Source: Actinomadura macra NBRC 14102 | GTDB taxonomy: Bacteria; Actinomycetota; Actinomycetes; Streptosporangiales; Streptosporangiaceae | Assembly: GCF_001552215.1 (NCBI RefSeq) | Contig: NZ_BCQT01000007.1 | Span: 62,001-126,000, forward strand | Reading direction: 5' to 3' | DNA length: 64,000 nt | Shown: piece after piece, positions 26,932-34,964 of the stretch | How the letters are laid out: every line of letters begins with the position of its first letter | Numbering within the stretch: the stretch's first letter is position 1 | Translations under genes and position numbers: made by a program | The notes under the pieces: model-generated | What the model was told of the DNA's origin: nothing | Database searches by the model: none | What the model saw: only the letters and a program-made list of their open reading frames with translations

Positions 26932-27696
26932 ATGCTCACCCGCGAGGCCGCCGGCACCTGGATCGCCCGCTGGGACGTCCAGCAGGAGGGGTACATCCCC
27001 GACCGCGAGGAACGGTTCACCGCCATGATCGACGCGCTGGAGGCCGCGGCGGGGCGCCCGGACCCGCTCGTCCTGGACCTCGGCTGCGGGCCGGGCTCGC
27101 TCGCCGGCCGCATCCTCGACCGCATCCCCGCCGCCACGGTCGTGGCGATCGACACCGACCCGCTGCTGATGTCGCTCGGCCGTGCCGTCCACGCCGACCG
27201 CGCGGGCCTGGTCTTCACCGAGCTGGACCTGCGTGAGCCGGGCTGGGCGGCGCGGCTGCGGCTGGACCGGCAGGCCGACGCCGCCGTCAGCACCACCGCG
27301 CTGCACTGGATCTCGGGCGAGGCCCTGCGCGTCACCTACGGCGAGCTGGCGCGGGTGCTGCGCTCCGGCGGCCTGTTCCTCAACGGCGACAACCTGTCGG
27401 TCCGCGACACCGCTCCCGGCCTGGCCGGGCTGGACGCCGCGCTCCGCGAGCGGGAGCGGGAACGCCGGTTCGCCCACGACCGCCCGGAAGACTGGACGCA
27501 GTGGTGGGACGCGGTCGCCGCCGATCCCGCCCTCGCCGACCTGCGCGCGCTCCGCGAGGAGACGTCCGGCCACCACGGTTCGGAGTCGGAGCTGCTGTCG
27601 GCGCACACCGCCGCCCTGCGCGGGGCCGGCTTCGGCGAGGTCGGCACGCTCTGGCAACGCGGCGACAACCGCCTCCTCGCCGCACTCCTGCCCTGA
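26932..27696 (+). CDS. Class I SAM-dependent methyltransferase
   Basis: A 254-residue methyltransferase of the Methyltransf_11/25 type. SAM motif I is LVLDLGCGPGSLAGRILDR (about 45-63), motif II ATVVAIDTDPLLM with the acidic ribose-binding Asp, and motif IV AAVSTTALHWISGEALRVTYGEL. The C-terminal half is helical and variable, as in enzymes acting on small molecules. Start ATG 26932 follows GGAGGGG by 7 bp. It is divergent from the CGNR regulator across a shared operator, which suggests it is induced by a condition or compound sensed by that regulator. The substrate is not predictable. Confidence 0.9.
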   Translation: MLTREAAGTWIARWDVQQEGYIPDREERFTAMIDALEAAAGRPDPLVLDLGCGPGSLAGRILDRIPAATVVAIDTDPLLMSLGRAVHADRAGLVFTELDLREPGWAARLRLDRQADAAVSTTALHWISGEALRVTYGELARVLRSGGLFLNGDNLSVRDTAPGLAGLDAALRERERERRFAHDRPEDWTQWWDAVAADPALADLRALREETSGHHGSESELLSAHTAALRGAGFGEVGTLWQRGDNRLLAALLP

Positions 27697-27766
27697 CCTC
27701 GCCGCCCTTCACCGCCGCCCTTCACCGCCGCCCTGACCGGTCCGCTGACAAGGCGCGCCGGTCCGC

Positions 27767-30700
27767 TCACAGGTAGTGGCCCGGGCCGTCGGCGGCGGGC
27801 GCGGTGCCGGCGGCGGCCTCGATGTCGGCGCGGCGCAGGGTCCGTACCTCCTCATCGCCGGGCGGCCCCTCCCCCGGGCCGCCCGGGGCGGTGATCCGCC
27901 GGGCCTGCACGGCCACCGCGCGGTCGAGGAGGTTGCGCATCTCGCGGGCGTTGCCGAACCGGGCGCCGCGGCCGAGGCGGGGCAGCAGCCGGCGGACGGC
28001 GGCCAGCGCGGTCGGCGGGACGGTGAACCCGGCGTCGGCGGCCATCGTCGCGAAGATCGCCGTGAGCTCGTCGTCGGTGTAGTCGGGGAACCGCAGGACC
28101 CGGGGGAACCGGGACGCCAGGCCGGGGTTGGAGACCAGGAACTCCCGCATCTCCCGGTCATAGCCCGCGACGATCACCACGAGGTCGAAGCGGTGCTCCT
28201 CCATCAGCCGCAGCAGCTCGGCGACCGCCTCGGGCCCGAAGTCGGCACCGGAGGCGTGCAGCGCGTACGCCTCGTCCACGAACAGCACGCCGCCGAGCGC
28301 GCGCTCCACGGCTGCCCGCACGCGCGGCGCGGTCTGCCCGACGAACTCGGCGACGAGGTCGGCGCGGGAGACCTCGACCAGATGCCCCGACGACAGCAGC
28401 CCGAGCCGCGCGTAGACGTCGGCGAGCAGCCGCGCGACGGTCGTCTTGGCGGTGCCGGGGTTGCCGGTGAAGACCATGTGCCGGGTCGGGCGCGTGGCGG
28501 TGATCCCGGCGTCGCGGCGCAGCCGCTCGGTGCGGGCCTCGGCGACCAGCAGCCCGACCTCCTGCTTGACGGTGCCGAGGCCGACGAGCCGGTCGATCTC
28601 CGCGAGCGGGTCGTCGGCCTGCTCGACCCTCCCGGCGGGCACGAGGGCCCCGGGGACGTCACCGGGAACGAGCGTGTCCAGCGACTCGTCCTCGTCGAGA
28701 CCGGTCATCAGGCGGTGCGCCTGCCGGGCGACGGTGCGTTCCAGCAGCGCGGCCATGAGCCGCGCATTGCCGAGCCGCGCGGCGGGCGGCCCGGCCGCGA
28801 CCAGCTCGCGGACGCGGTCGAGCACGCCGGGCGCGAGCAGGAACCGGTCGGCGGCGGCACGCTCGGCGAACACGGTGACCAGCTCCGCCTCGGTCAGGTC
28901 GGGGAACCGGATGGTCGTCGGGAACAACCGGGCCAGCGCCGGGCGGGCGGCGAGCAACCCACCGTGCCCGGGGCCCGGGCCGCTGAGGACGACGACCAGG
29001 TCGTCCGGGCAGGACTCGATCGCGGCGGCGAGCGCGTCGGCGGCCTCGGCGTCGCGCGGCGATCCGGTCGGGTCGAGCAGGTCCGTGCAGGCGATCAGCA
29101 GCACGCCGCCCGCCGCCCGCTCGAACGCGCGGCGGATCTTTGCGGCGCTCTCCCCCGCGTGCCCGCCGACGAGGTCGGCGCGCTCGACGCGCACCAGATG
29201 CCCCGACGGCAGCACGCCGAGCTCGGCGTACAGCCGGCCGAGGATGCCGGCGACCGTGGCCTTGCCCGTGCCGGGGTTCCCGGCGAACATCAGGTGCCGG
29301 GGCCGGGTGCGGGCGGTCATCCCGGCCTCCATCCGCAGCCGCGCCCCCTTCGCCTCGGTGACCAGCGACCGGACCTCCCGCTTGACCGAGGCGATGCCGA
29401 CGCAGGCGGCCAGATCGGCGAGCGGGTCGGCGACGGCGGCGCCGGGCATCGCCGGACGGGCGGGCAGATCCGCCTCCGTCACCTCGACGCCCGCGCCGGT
29501 GGCATCGCCCGTCCGCTGGCGGGCGCGCATCAGGCATAGCTCGGCCAGGTGCCCGGCCAGCCGGGCGTTGCGCATGTTGAGCTGCGCGGGCGTGCGGACG
29601 AGCAGCGCCCCGGCCGCACGCGCCACCCGCCGCTCGACCCGCCCGCCCCCGTCCCCGACGGCGCGGCGGAACAGCTCGGCGTGATCCTGCACCCCGAAGT
29701 CGGCGGTGCGGGCGACCCGCATCCCGTGGACGAGCGCCGGGTTCGCGGCCAGCAGGCGCTCCTCACCACCCGTCCGGCACAGCGCGACGACGTGCAGCCC
29801 GGGATGGTCGGCCATGCCGCGCCGCAGTTCCTCCACGACCGCCGTGCCCGCGGCGTCGTAGCCGAGGATCGCGTCCAGGTAGCGGATCACGAGCACCCGC
29901 CCGTCGACGGCGCACTCGCCGATGCGGGCCTGGACCCACAGCACGGCGTCGCTCACGCCGAGGTCGGCGAACACCTGGTCGGACAGGCGCAGCGCGTCGT
30001 GGGCCCGCCCGTCCTCGATCAGCACCCGCTCGACCGCGGCGGCGGCGGTACGGCGGCCCGACCCCTCCGGCCCGCAGATCAGCAGGCGGACGGGGCGGTG
30101 CGCGTCACCCACCGCGTCCCGGAGCGCATCGGCCAGCGCGGCGGGGCCGAGCATCTCGGCGAACGCGTCACCGTCCGGCCCTGCCTCGACGGGTACGGGC
30201 GCCGCTGCCTCGGGGCCGGGGGCGAGCCATTGGACGAGCGGGTTGGCGACACGGCGGCGGCCGAACATCCGCCGCAGGTCGAGCTGGAAACCGCGGACGG
30301 GGACGGGGCAGTCCGGGCTGGTCGCGGCGTCCGGCAGGCCCTGGACGGCGCCGGTGATCCGGACGGCCATGTCCAGCCAGGCGCGGCAGGCGTCGGCCTC
30401 GCCGGCGACCAGCCCGCGCGCCAGCCAGGCGCGCACATCCCGTTGCCAGGTGCCGGTGTCGAAATCGTCCCGCAGGGCATGCACCCGGTCGTGCAGGTTC
30501 TCATAGTGGGCGGTGCCGAGCGCGGCGGACATCTGCGCGGGCACGTCGGTGACGCCCGCCGCGAGGAGCAGCCGCGCGAGCGCGCCGTCCAGGGGCCGGG
30601 CGCCGTCGGCGGCGTCGAGCCGCTCGTGCGCGGCGGCGAACCCGGCGCAGGCCCAGCCGAGGTAGCCGATCGGGCCGGCCAGCTCCGGCAACGCGTCGAG

Positions 30701-31315
30701 GACCTCCTCCGGGACGTCGCTCGCCCAGACGTCCTCCAGCAGGTCGTGCGGGACGGTCATCTCCCGCTCCAGCAGCACCGGGTCGCCGGTCCGCCGCTCG
30801 TGCAGGCCGATCAGCGCGCGGCGCCGCCGCTCGACGGGTTCGAGCCCCTCGAACACCTCCAGGCAGGCGCGCGCCAGCTCGTACATGACGAGGCGACGTT
30901 CGGGGTCGTCGCCCGCGGGCTCGGGAAGCCACAGGCCGGGCGGCCGCCACCGCCCGCCCTGGGTGAACCACGCGGCGGGGTCGCGCACGGCCGGTTCCGG
31001 CGTGGCGAGGAAGTCCGACAGCAGCTCGTAGTCGACGTCCCCGCGCGACCCGCCCCGGACGGCGGAGGCGCCGAGCAGGAAGGTCAGCAGCGACCACTGC
31101 TCGGCCCCGGCGACGCCGGTCCCGGGACCGTAGAAGTCACTGAGCCGCCGCGTCAGAACGAGCGCGCGCGGATCGGCGTTGAGCTCCTTCGCCCGCTCGC
31201 GCAGCCGCTCGTACAAACCGGAGGGCACCCTCCACGGACCCTCGGCGTACACGTCGAGCACGGGTTCGTCGGTCAGGAGCACCTCCAGGTGCTCCGGCAG
31301 CCGGGACACGCCCAT
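27767..31315 (-). CDS. Giant triple-AAA+ protein (CbbX/EccA-like), only the last module intact
   Basis: An 1182-residue protein. An all-helical N-terminal region of about 390 residues precedes three AAA+ modules. Module 1 (about 400-640) has a damaged Walker A, GPEGSGRRT, with Lys replaced by Arg, and no clear Walker B acid pair. Module 2 (about 650-905) keeps GNPGTGKAT, but its Walker B site reads LLIACTDLL instead of hhhhDE. Module 3 (about 915-1150) has GNPGTAKTT (about 948) and VLFVDEAYAL (about 1010), with sensor and arginine-finger region NPGLASRFPRVLRFPDY. Modules 2 and 3 resemble CbbX and the EccA ATPase of type VII secretion. Start ATG 31315 follows GGGAGG by 7 bp. No ESX genes lie nearby, so the role, perhaps a remodelling chaperone, is open. 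Confidence 0.88.
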   Translation of the reverse strand: MGVSRLPEHLEVLLTDEPVLDVYAEGPWRVPSGLYERLRERAKELNADPRALVLTRRLSDFYGPGTGVAGAEQWSLLTFLLGASAVRGGSRGDVDYELLSDFLATPEPAVRDPAAWFTQGGRWRPPGLWLPEPAGDDPERRLVMYELARACLEVFEGLEPVERRRRALIGLHERRTGDPVLLEREMTVPHDLLEDVWASDVPEEVLDALPELAGPIGYLGWACAGFAAAHERLDAADGARPLDGALARLLLAAGVTDVPAQMSAALGTAHYENLHDRVHALRDDFDTGTWQRDVRAWLARGLVAGEADACRAWLDMAVRITGAVQGLPDAATSPDCPVPVRGFQLDLRRMFGRRRVANPLVQWLAPGPEAAAPVPVEAGPDGDAFAEMLGPAALADALRDAVGDAHRPVRLLICGPEGSGRRTAAAAVERVLIEDGRAHDALRLSDQVFADLGVSDAVLWVQARIGECAVDGRVLVIRYLDAILGYDAAGTAVVEELRRGMADHPGLHVVALCRTGGEERLLAANPALVHGMRVARTADFGVQDHAELFRRAVGDGGGRVERRVARAAGALLVRTPAQLNMRNARLAGHLAELCLMRARQRTGDATGAGVEVTEADLPARPAMPGAAVADPLADLAACVGIASVKREVRSLVTEAKGARLRMEAGMTARTRPRHLMFAGNPGTGKATVAGILGRLYAELGVLPSGHLVRVERADLVGGHAGESAAKIRRAFERAAGGVLLIACTDLLDPTGSPRDAEAADALAAAIESCPDDLVVVLSGPGPGHGGLLAARPALARLFPTTIRFPDLTEAELVTVFAERAAADRFLLAPGVLDRVRELVAAGPPAARLGNARLMAALLERTVARQAHRLMTGLDEDESLDTLVPGDVPGALVPAGRVEQADDPLAEIDRLVGLGTVKQEVGLLVAEARTERLRRDAGITATRPTRHMVFTGNPGTAKTTVARLLADVYARLGLLSSGHLVEVSRADLVAEFVGQTAPRVRAAVERALGGVLFVDEAYALHASGADFGPEAVAELLRLMEEHRFDLVVIVAGYDREMREFLVSNPGLASRFPRVLRFPDYTDDELTAIFATMAADAGFTVPPTALAAVRRLLPRLGRGARFGNAREMRNLLDRAVAVQARRITAPGGPGEGPPGDEEVRTLRRADIEAAAGTAPAADGPGHYL

Positions 31316-31481
31316 CGGACATCCTCCCGCCACAGGGGATCCGCCTCCGCCGGACTACCAATGCCCGCCCGCGCGGATCGCCACTCTCCCGGACGTTCTG
31401 TCTGCGCCTCGCGACTCATTCCGGGCGTGGCGATCCGGTCACGCTCGTAAGTGCCGCGTTTTCCCCTTCCCGGGAGGTCCG

Positions 31482-31799
31482 ATGCCACCGTCCGACGCCT
31501 CCGCCTGCTGGCTCGCGCCGCCCCGCGGGCGGCCGGCGGGACCGGACCCTGCCGGCGAGCCGCCGTGGGCGCCGGACGCGCCGCCGGACCCGGTGCCGGT
31601 GGATGAGTGGCTGCGCCGCCTGCGTCCCCGCGAACGCCTCGTCATGGAGCTCGTCTTGCACGAGCACACGCCGGAGCAGATCGCCGAGTTCCTCGGCGAG
31701 TCGCCCGCCGCGGTCCATGAGGTGGTGGAACGGGCGCGCGAACGCAGGACGGCGCCGAGCGGCGCGCCCGGCGTGCGGCCCACGAACCGGCGCCGATGA
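31482..31799 (+). CDS. Small protein with sigma-70 region-4-like helix-turn-helix
   Basis: A 105-residue protein. After a Pro/Ala-rich N-terminal half, residues about 48-88 form a helix-turn-helix like sigma factor region 4.2: LRPRERLVMELVLHEHTPEQ then IAEFLGESPAAVHEVVERAR. Region 2 is absent, so it cannot be a full sigma factor. GGGAGG lies 4 bp before ATG 31482. It starts 166 bp from the divergent triple-AAA+ gene. It may bind DNA or RNA polymerase as an accessory regulator; no partner is evident besides the divergent gene. Confidence 0.65.
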   Translation: MPPSDASACWLAPPRGRPAGPDPAGEPPWAPDAPPDPVPVDEWLRRLRPRERLVMELVLHEHTPEQIAEFLGESPAAVHEVVERARERRTAPSGAPGVRPTNRRR

Positions 31800-31856
31800 C
31801 ACCCCGTCCCCGCGGACCTCCCCTCACGACCGGGGCGGGCGGCCGGGGTCGGCATG

Positions 31857-32285
31857 TCAGCCGCGGGCCTGCCCGTACAGCCGTTCGACGTGCAGGCGGA
31901 TGACGAGGCGGCCGTCGGCGACCATGACGCGGCGGTACTCGTCCCAGTCCGGGTGGTCGCCGCGGATGTCGCGGTACACCTCGACGAGTTCCTCGACGGC
32001 CGCGTCCCCGGGGGCGGCGGCGGTCTCCGACAGCTCCGCGGTCCCCTCGGCGACCGCCCAGGACCAGCCGTCCGCCGAGCTGACGTGCAGGCTGGCCCGA
32101 GGGTCGCGGCGCAGGTTGCGGGCCTTCGCCCGGTCGGCGGTGACCGACACCCGGATGAGCCGGCGGCCCTCGTCGAAGTGATAGTTGACGTTGGACAGCT
32201 GGGGCCGCCCGTCGCGCTTGAGGGTGGCCAGCACCCCGAGGTCCCGCCCGGCCAGCAGCTTCGCCAGCGCCGTGTCGTCCGCCAT
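31857..32285 (-). CDS. PPOX-class F420-dependent oxidoreductase
   Basis: A 142-residue split-barrel flavin/deazaflavin protein. Characteristic segments are LAKLLAGRDLGVLATLKRDG at the N-terminus, QLSNVNYHFDEGRRLIRVSV and KARNLRRDPRASLHV, and a C-terminal GDHPDWDEYRRVMVADGRLV typical of TIGR03618-type F420 enzymes. Such proteins use F420 (or FMN) to reduce small molecules in the cytoplasm. It is a single-domain protein of the usual length. The gene is downstream, in the same direction, of nothing closely linked except the cyclase-like gene about 100 bp further up the strand. The substrate is unknown. Confidence 0.88.
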   Translation of the reverse strand: MADDTALAKLLAGRDLGVLATLKRDGRPQLSNVNYHFDEGRRLIRVSVTADRAKARNLRRDPRASLHVSSADGWSWAVAEGTAELSETAAAPGDAAVEELVEVYRDIRGDHPDWDEYRRVMVADGRLVIRLHVERLYGQARG

Positions 32286-32384
32286 CGCCCGCCTCCATCG
32301 AGTGTCGTCTGTTTGGAGGGGTCAACCGCGGCGCCGCCCGTCGGCTTCCCGTTCCCGGCGACCACGGCCGCCGGCCGCCGGCGG

Positions 32385-33080
32385 CTACCGGACGGCCAGC
32401 GCGGGGAAGTCGAAGACCCGGGCGTCAGCGGCGGGCCGGCCCTCCGGCCCGCCGCGTTCTCCCCCGCCGGCATCACCGTCCTTGGCAATCCGTCCGGTCA
32501 GGATGTGCCCGCGGAAGGCGGTGCCCTTCGCGGTGACCTTGATCGGCTGGAACGCCCCTGGAGGCAGCGCGCAGAACCCGGTCTGCACGACGTCCTCGAA
32601 CAGCGAGTCCGACACGACGTAGGCCAGGTCGCGGTGCGCGTCGTCGACCAGCAGTCGCCGCAGCGGCCCCGCGTCCAGCAGCCGCTGGACGACGATGGGT
32701 GCGTCGCCCGCGGGCCCGAACGGCCCGGCCGTCAGCGTGCCGTGGTGCAACGCGAGCCGCACCCGCAGCCGGAAGCCCGATCCCCCGCCGGGCGCGCCGC
32801 CGTTGACCTCCCGCAGCGCGTCCGCGAGCCCGATGGCGAAGTCGCCGGCCACTGGTGCCGGGTCGACCCCCTCGGGCAGGGTGGCGAGCTCTCCGTCCCC
32901 GCCGACCTGCTTGTCCCACTCCGAACGGTCAAGGCCGACGCCGCGTGCGGCCCGGTCGAGCACGTCCGACAGCTGGCGCTGCGCGAGCAGTTGCTCCCGC
33001 ACGTCCCGCTTGCTGTACCCCTGTATGTCCACCGCCAGTAGAAGGCGGTAAACCAGCTGATGTTGCCCGTTCCCTTTCAC
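32385..33080 (-). CDS. Nucleotidyl cyclase-like domain protein, probably degenerate
   Basis: A 231-residue protein with a class III cyclase-like core. YRLLLAVDIQGYSKRD supplies the first metal Asp and KQVGGDGELATLPEG the GDG with the second. VRLALHHGTLTAGPFGPAGD and IVVQRLLDAGPLRRLL take the place of the segment that normally carries the transition-state Asn and Arg (VNxAARL); the Asn is not there. It may therefore bind nucleotide without normal catalysis. I recall such small proteins near regulatory or conflict genes in actinomycetes. GTG 33080 follows GGGGCGGATCGGGA and is preferred to the open frame up to 33131. Confidence 0.6.
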   Translation of the reverse strand: MKGNGQHQLVYRLLLAVDIQGYSKRDVREQLLAQRQLSDVLDRAARGVGLDRSEWDKQVGGDGELATLPEGVDPAPVAGDFAIGLADALREVNGGAPGGGSGFRLRVRLALHHGTLTAGPFGPAGDAPIVVQRLLDAGPLRRLLVDDAHRDLAYVVSDSLFEDVVQTGFCALPPGAFQPIKVTAKGTAFRGHILTGRIAKDGDAGGGERGGPEGRPAADARVFDFPALAVR

Positions 33081-33476
33081 TCCCGATCCGCCCCTCGGTC
33101 GTCCTCCGAGCAAACAGGGCCGGTTGCCCACATTCGCTCCACATGCGGAGTGAGTGTTGCTTGGTGGAGGACTTCCGTGAAGGTAGACGGGTGGCGCCGG
33201 GTGAGCTCCCTCCCGTTCCGGTGTACCGCGCCTGTACGCCTGGATGAACGCCTACTCTGACGCCGCTTCGGCGGCGGCGGCGCCCGCGGGTAAGGAACAA
33301 GTAGCGAACTAGTAAGTGATCAATCGGATCGTCACCCACAAAACGGTCTGATCTCCAGTTCCACGAGGATTCATTGAACCTCGGGGCCCCGGCGCGCCGT
33401 ACTGCCCACCAACGTGACACCTGGCTCACGGTCACCGCGCAGTCCGTCCCCGCCCCCGCACCAGCCGGAGACCCCG
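33081..33476. other. 396-bp gap upstream of the ECF sigma factor, with GGAAC element and UUCG hairpin
   Basis: No gene is convincing here. A hairpin CGCCGC-TTCG-GCGGCG lies at 33261-33276. Next to it starts an AT-richer stretch (33290-33350) with GGAAC at 33294-33298, the -35 signature of many ECF-type promoters; a matching -10 about 17 bp on is not clear. This would be the self-regulated promoter of the sigma/anti-sigma pair. A 34-codon ATG frame at 33142-33246 contains three Cys but lacks a ribosome site. Confidence 0.4.
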
Positions 33477-34076
33477 ATGGCCCGTAGATCACCGGCCGCA
33501 GCGCCGGCCGTCCGCGAACAACCCGCCTCCCCGTGGAGCTGGTTCCGCGGGCAGCCCCCCGCCGGCGGCGTGGACGACCAGGTGATCGTGACAGAGCTGT
33601 ACAGAGTGTACGGACGCCCGCTGCTGTCGTTCGTGCTCCGCCTCACCGGCGGCGACCGGCACTGGGCCGAGGACGTGGTGCAGGAGACCATGATCCGGGC
33701 GTGGCGCAGCGCCCACCAGCTCGATGAGAACGCGGCGTCGCTGCTGCCCTGGCTGGCGACGGTCGCCCGCCGGATCGTCATCGACGACCAGCGCCGCAAG
33801 AACGCGCGGCCGCAGGAGGCGGGCGAGGGTCCGCTGGAGAACCTGCGCGTGCCCGACGGGTTGGAGGATCTCCTGCGCTCGGTCGTCGTCTCCGAAGCCC
33901 TCCTCGCGTTGTCTCCCGCGCACCGCGAGATCCTTAACGAAACCTTCTTCCGGGACCGTTCCGTCAACGAGGCCGCCAAACAGCTCGGCATCCCCGTGGG
34001 CACGGTGAAGTCCCGGGTCTACTATGCGCTCCGGGCGCTGCGCGTCGCCCTGGAGGAGAGGGGCGTGACGCCATGA
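33477..34076 (+). CDS. ECF RNA polymerase sigma factor (SigL/SigK-like)
   Basis: A 199-residue sigma factor. Region 2 runs VTELYRVYGRPLLSFVLRLT to AEDVVQETMIRAWRS (the core-binding and -10 recognition helices), and region 4 runs LLALSPAHREILNETFFRD to EAAKQLGIPVGTVKSRVYY (the -35-recognition HTH). It overlaps the anti-sigma gene by ATGA, so the two are translationally coupled. The ATG at 33477 follows GGAG by 6 bp. As in related SigL/RslA and SigK/RskA pairs, the membrane-bound partner should hold it inactive until a redox or envelope signal arrives. A GGAAC element upstream hints at autoregulation. Confidence 0.93.
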   Translation: MARRSPAAAPAVREQPASPWSWFRGQPPAGGVDDQVIVTELYRVYGRPLLSFVLRLTGGDRHWAEDVVQETMIRAWRSAHQLDENAASLLPWLATVARRIVIDDQRRKNARPQEAGEGPLENLRVPDGLEDLLRSVVVSEALLALSPAHREILNETFFRDRSVNEAAKQLGIPVGTVKSRVYYALRALRVALEERGVTP

Positions 34077-34792
34077 GCGCGGAACTGCTGCACATCGACG
34101 TCGGCGCCTACGCCCTCGGTCTGCTGGAGGAGCCGGATCGGCGCGCGTTCGAGGCGCACCTGCCGTCCTGCCCGTCCTGCCGGGCCGAGCTCGGCGCACT
34201 GCGCGGGCTCGCCGCCACGCTGGACGGGATCGCACCGATCGCCGACCCGGCCGCCGCGCCGCCCGTCCCGCCGGAGCCCGCCGTGGTCTCCGACCTGCTG
34301 CGGCATCGCGCCCGCCGCGACCGCAGGCGGCGCACGACACGGGCGGTGGCCGGGCTGGCCGCCGGGATCGTCCTGCTGGGCGGGGCGGTGGGCGCCGGGT
34401 TCACGCTCGGCGCCGACCGCGACAGCGGGACGGTCGCCGCGCCGGATGGCACCGAGGCGCTGTTCCGGGACGGGCAGCGGCTCACCGCGAGCGACGCCGC
34501 CGGCGTGTCCGGGACGGTCGCGATGGAGGCGAAGATGTGGGGCAGCCGGATCGGGCTGCGGCTGACCCGTGTCAAGGGCCCGCTGGAATGCCAGCTCGTC
34601 GCCGTGGACAACGCGGGCCGCCCGCACACCGTCGCCGGCTGGTCTGTGCCCGCCAAGGGGTACGGGCTGCCCGGGTCCCCGATGCGGCAGCTGACGCTGC
34701 AGGGCGGCACGGCGCTCAAGCCGGGCGACATCAGCCGCTTCGAGGTCCGCACGATGGGCGACGGCCGCACGATCCTGACCGTCCCCGCCTGA
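34073..34792 (+). CDS. Zinc-binding (ZAS/zf-HC2) transmembrane anti-sigma factor
   Basis: A 239-residue membrane protein. The N-terminal cytoplasmic zinc domain shows LHIDVGAYALGLLEEPDRR and the ZAS motif FEAHLPSCPSC (Hx3Cx2C). A Pro/Ala linker and a very basic stretch (RHRARRDRRRRTTR) precede one membrane helix (about 96-118, AGLAAGIVLLGGAVGAGF). The outer domain of about 120 residues is beta-rich, with GLRLTRVKGPLECQLVAVD, resembling RskA/anti-sigma-K C-terminal domains. It sequesters the upstream sigma factor; the Cys pair could give redox sensing. Its stop codon falls inside a 14-bp tandem repeat. Confidence 0.92.
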   Translation: MSAELLHIDVGAYALGLLEEPDRRAFEAHLPSCPSCRAELGALRGLAATLDGIAPIADPAAAPPVPPEPAVVSDLLRHRARRDRRRRTTRAVAGLAAGIVLLGGAVGAGFTLGADRDSGTVAAPDGTEALFRDGQRLTASDAAGVSGTVAMEAKMWGSRIGLRLTRVKGPLECQLVAVDNAGRPHTVAGWSVPAKGYGLPGSPMRQLTLQGGTALKPGDISRFEVRTMGDGRTILTVPA

Positions 34793-34816
34793 CCGTCCCC
34801 GCCTGACCGTCCCGCC
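34777..34816 (+). repeat. 14-bp tandem repeat spanning a stop codon
   Basis: The unit GACCGTCCCCGCCT occurs at 34777-34790 and 34791-34804 and in shortened form from 34805. The first copy encodes the last codons of the anti-sigma factor and its junction with the second creates the TGA stop, so the copies also repeat the stop codon. Confidence 0.8.
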
Positions 34817-34964
34817 CGAGACCTGCCACCCGCTCGTCTCGCTTGAGGCATCCGCCCGGAATCCCGGCCCGAGGTGTCGCCGCTCGCGGCGCGCCGTCTG
34901 GTCCGGCCGCACCGGGTCCGGCGGCGCGCCGCGTCTCCCTGGTGACGTCACCTAGCCTGGGACG

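Noticed and set aside
27767..31315. EccA of a type VII secretion system
   Set aside because: The resemblance is limited to modules 2 and 3; the protein is twice as long, two modules are degenerate and no EccB-E, EsxAB or PE/PPE genes are nearby.
33142..33246. 34-codon Cys-containing frame in the gap before the ECF sigma factor, considered as a possible peptide gene
   Set aside because: No ribosome site, no maturation genes nearby, and the frame overlaps the probable upstream region of the divergent cyclase-like gene.
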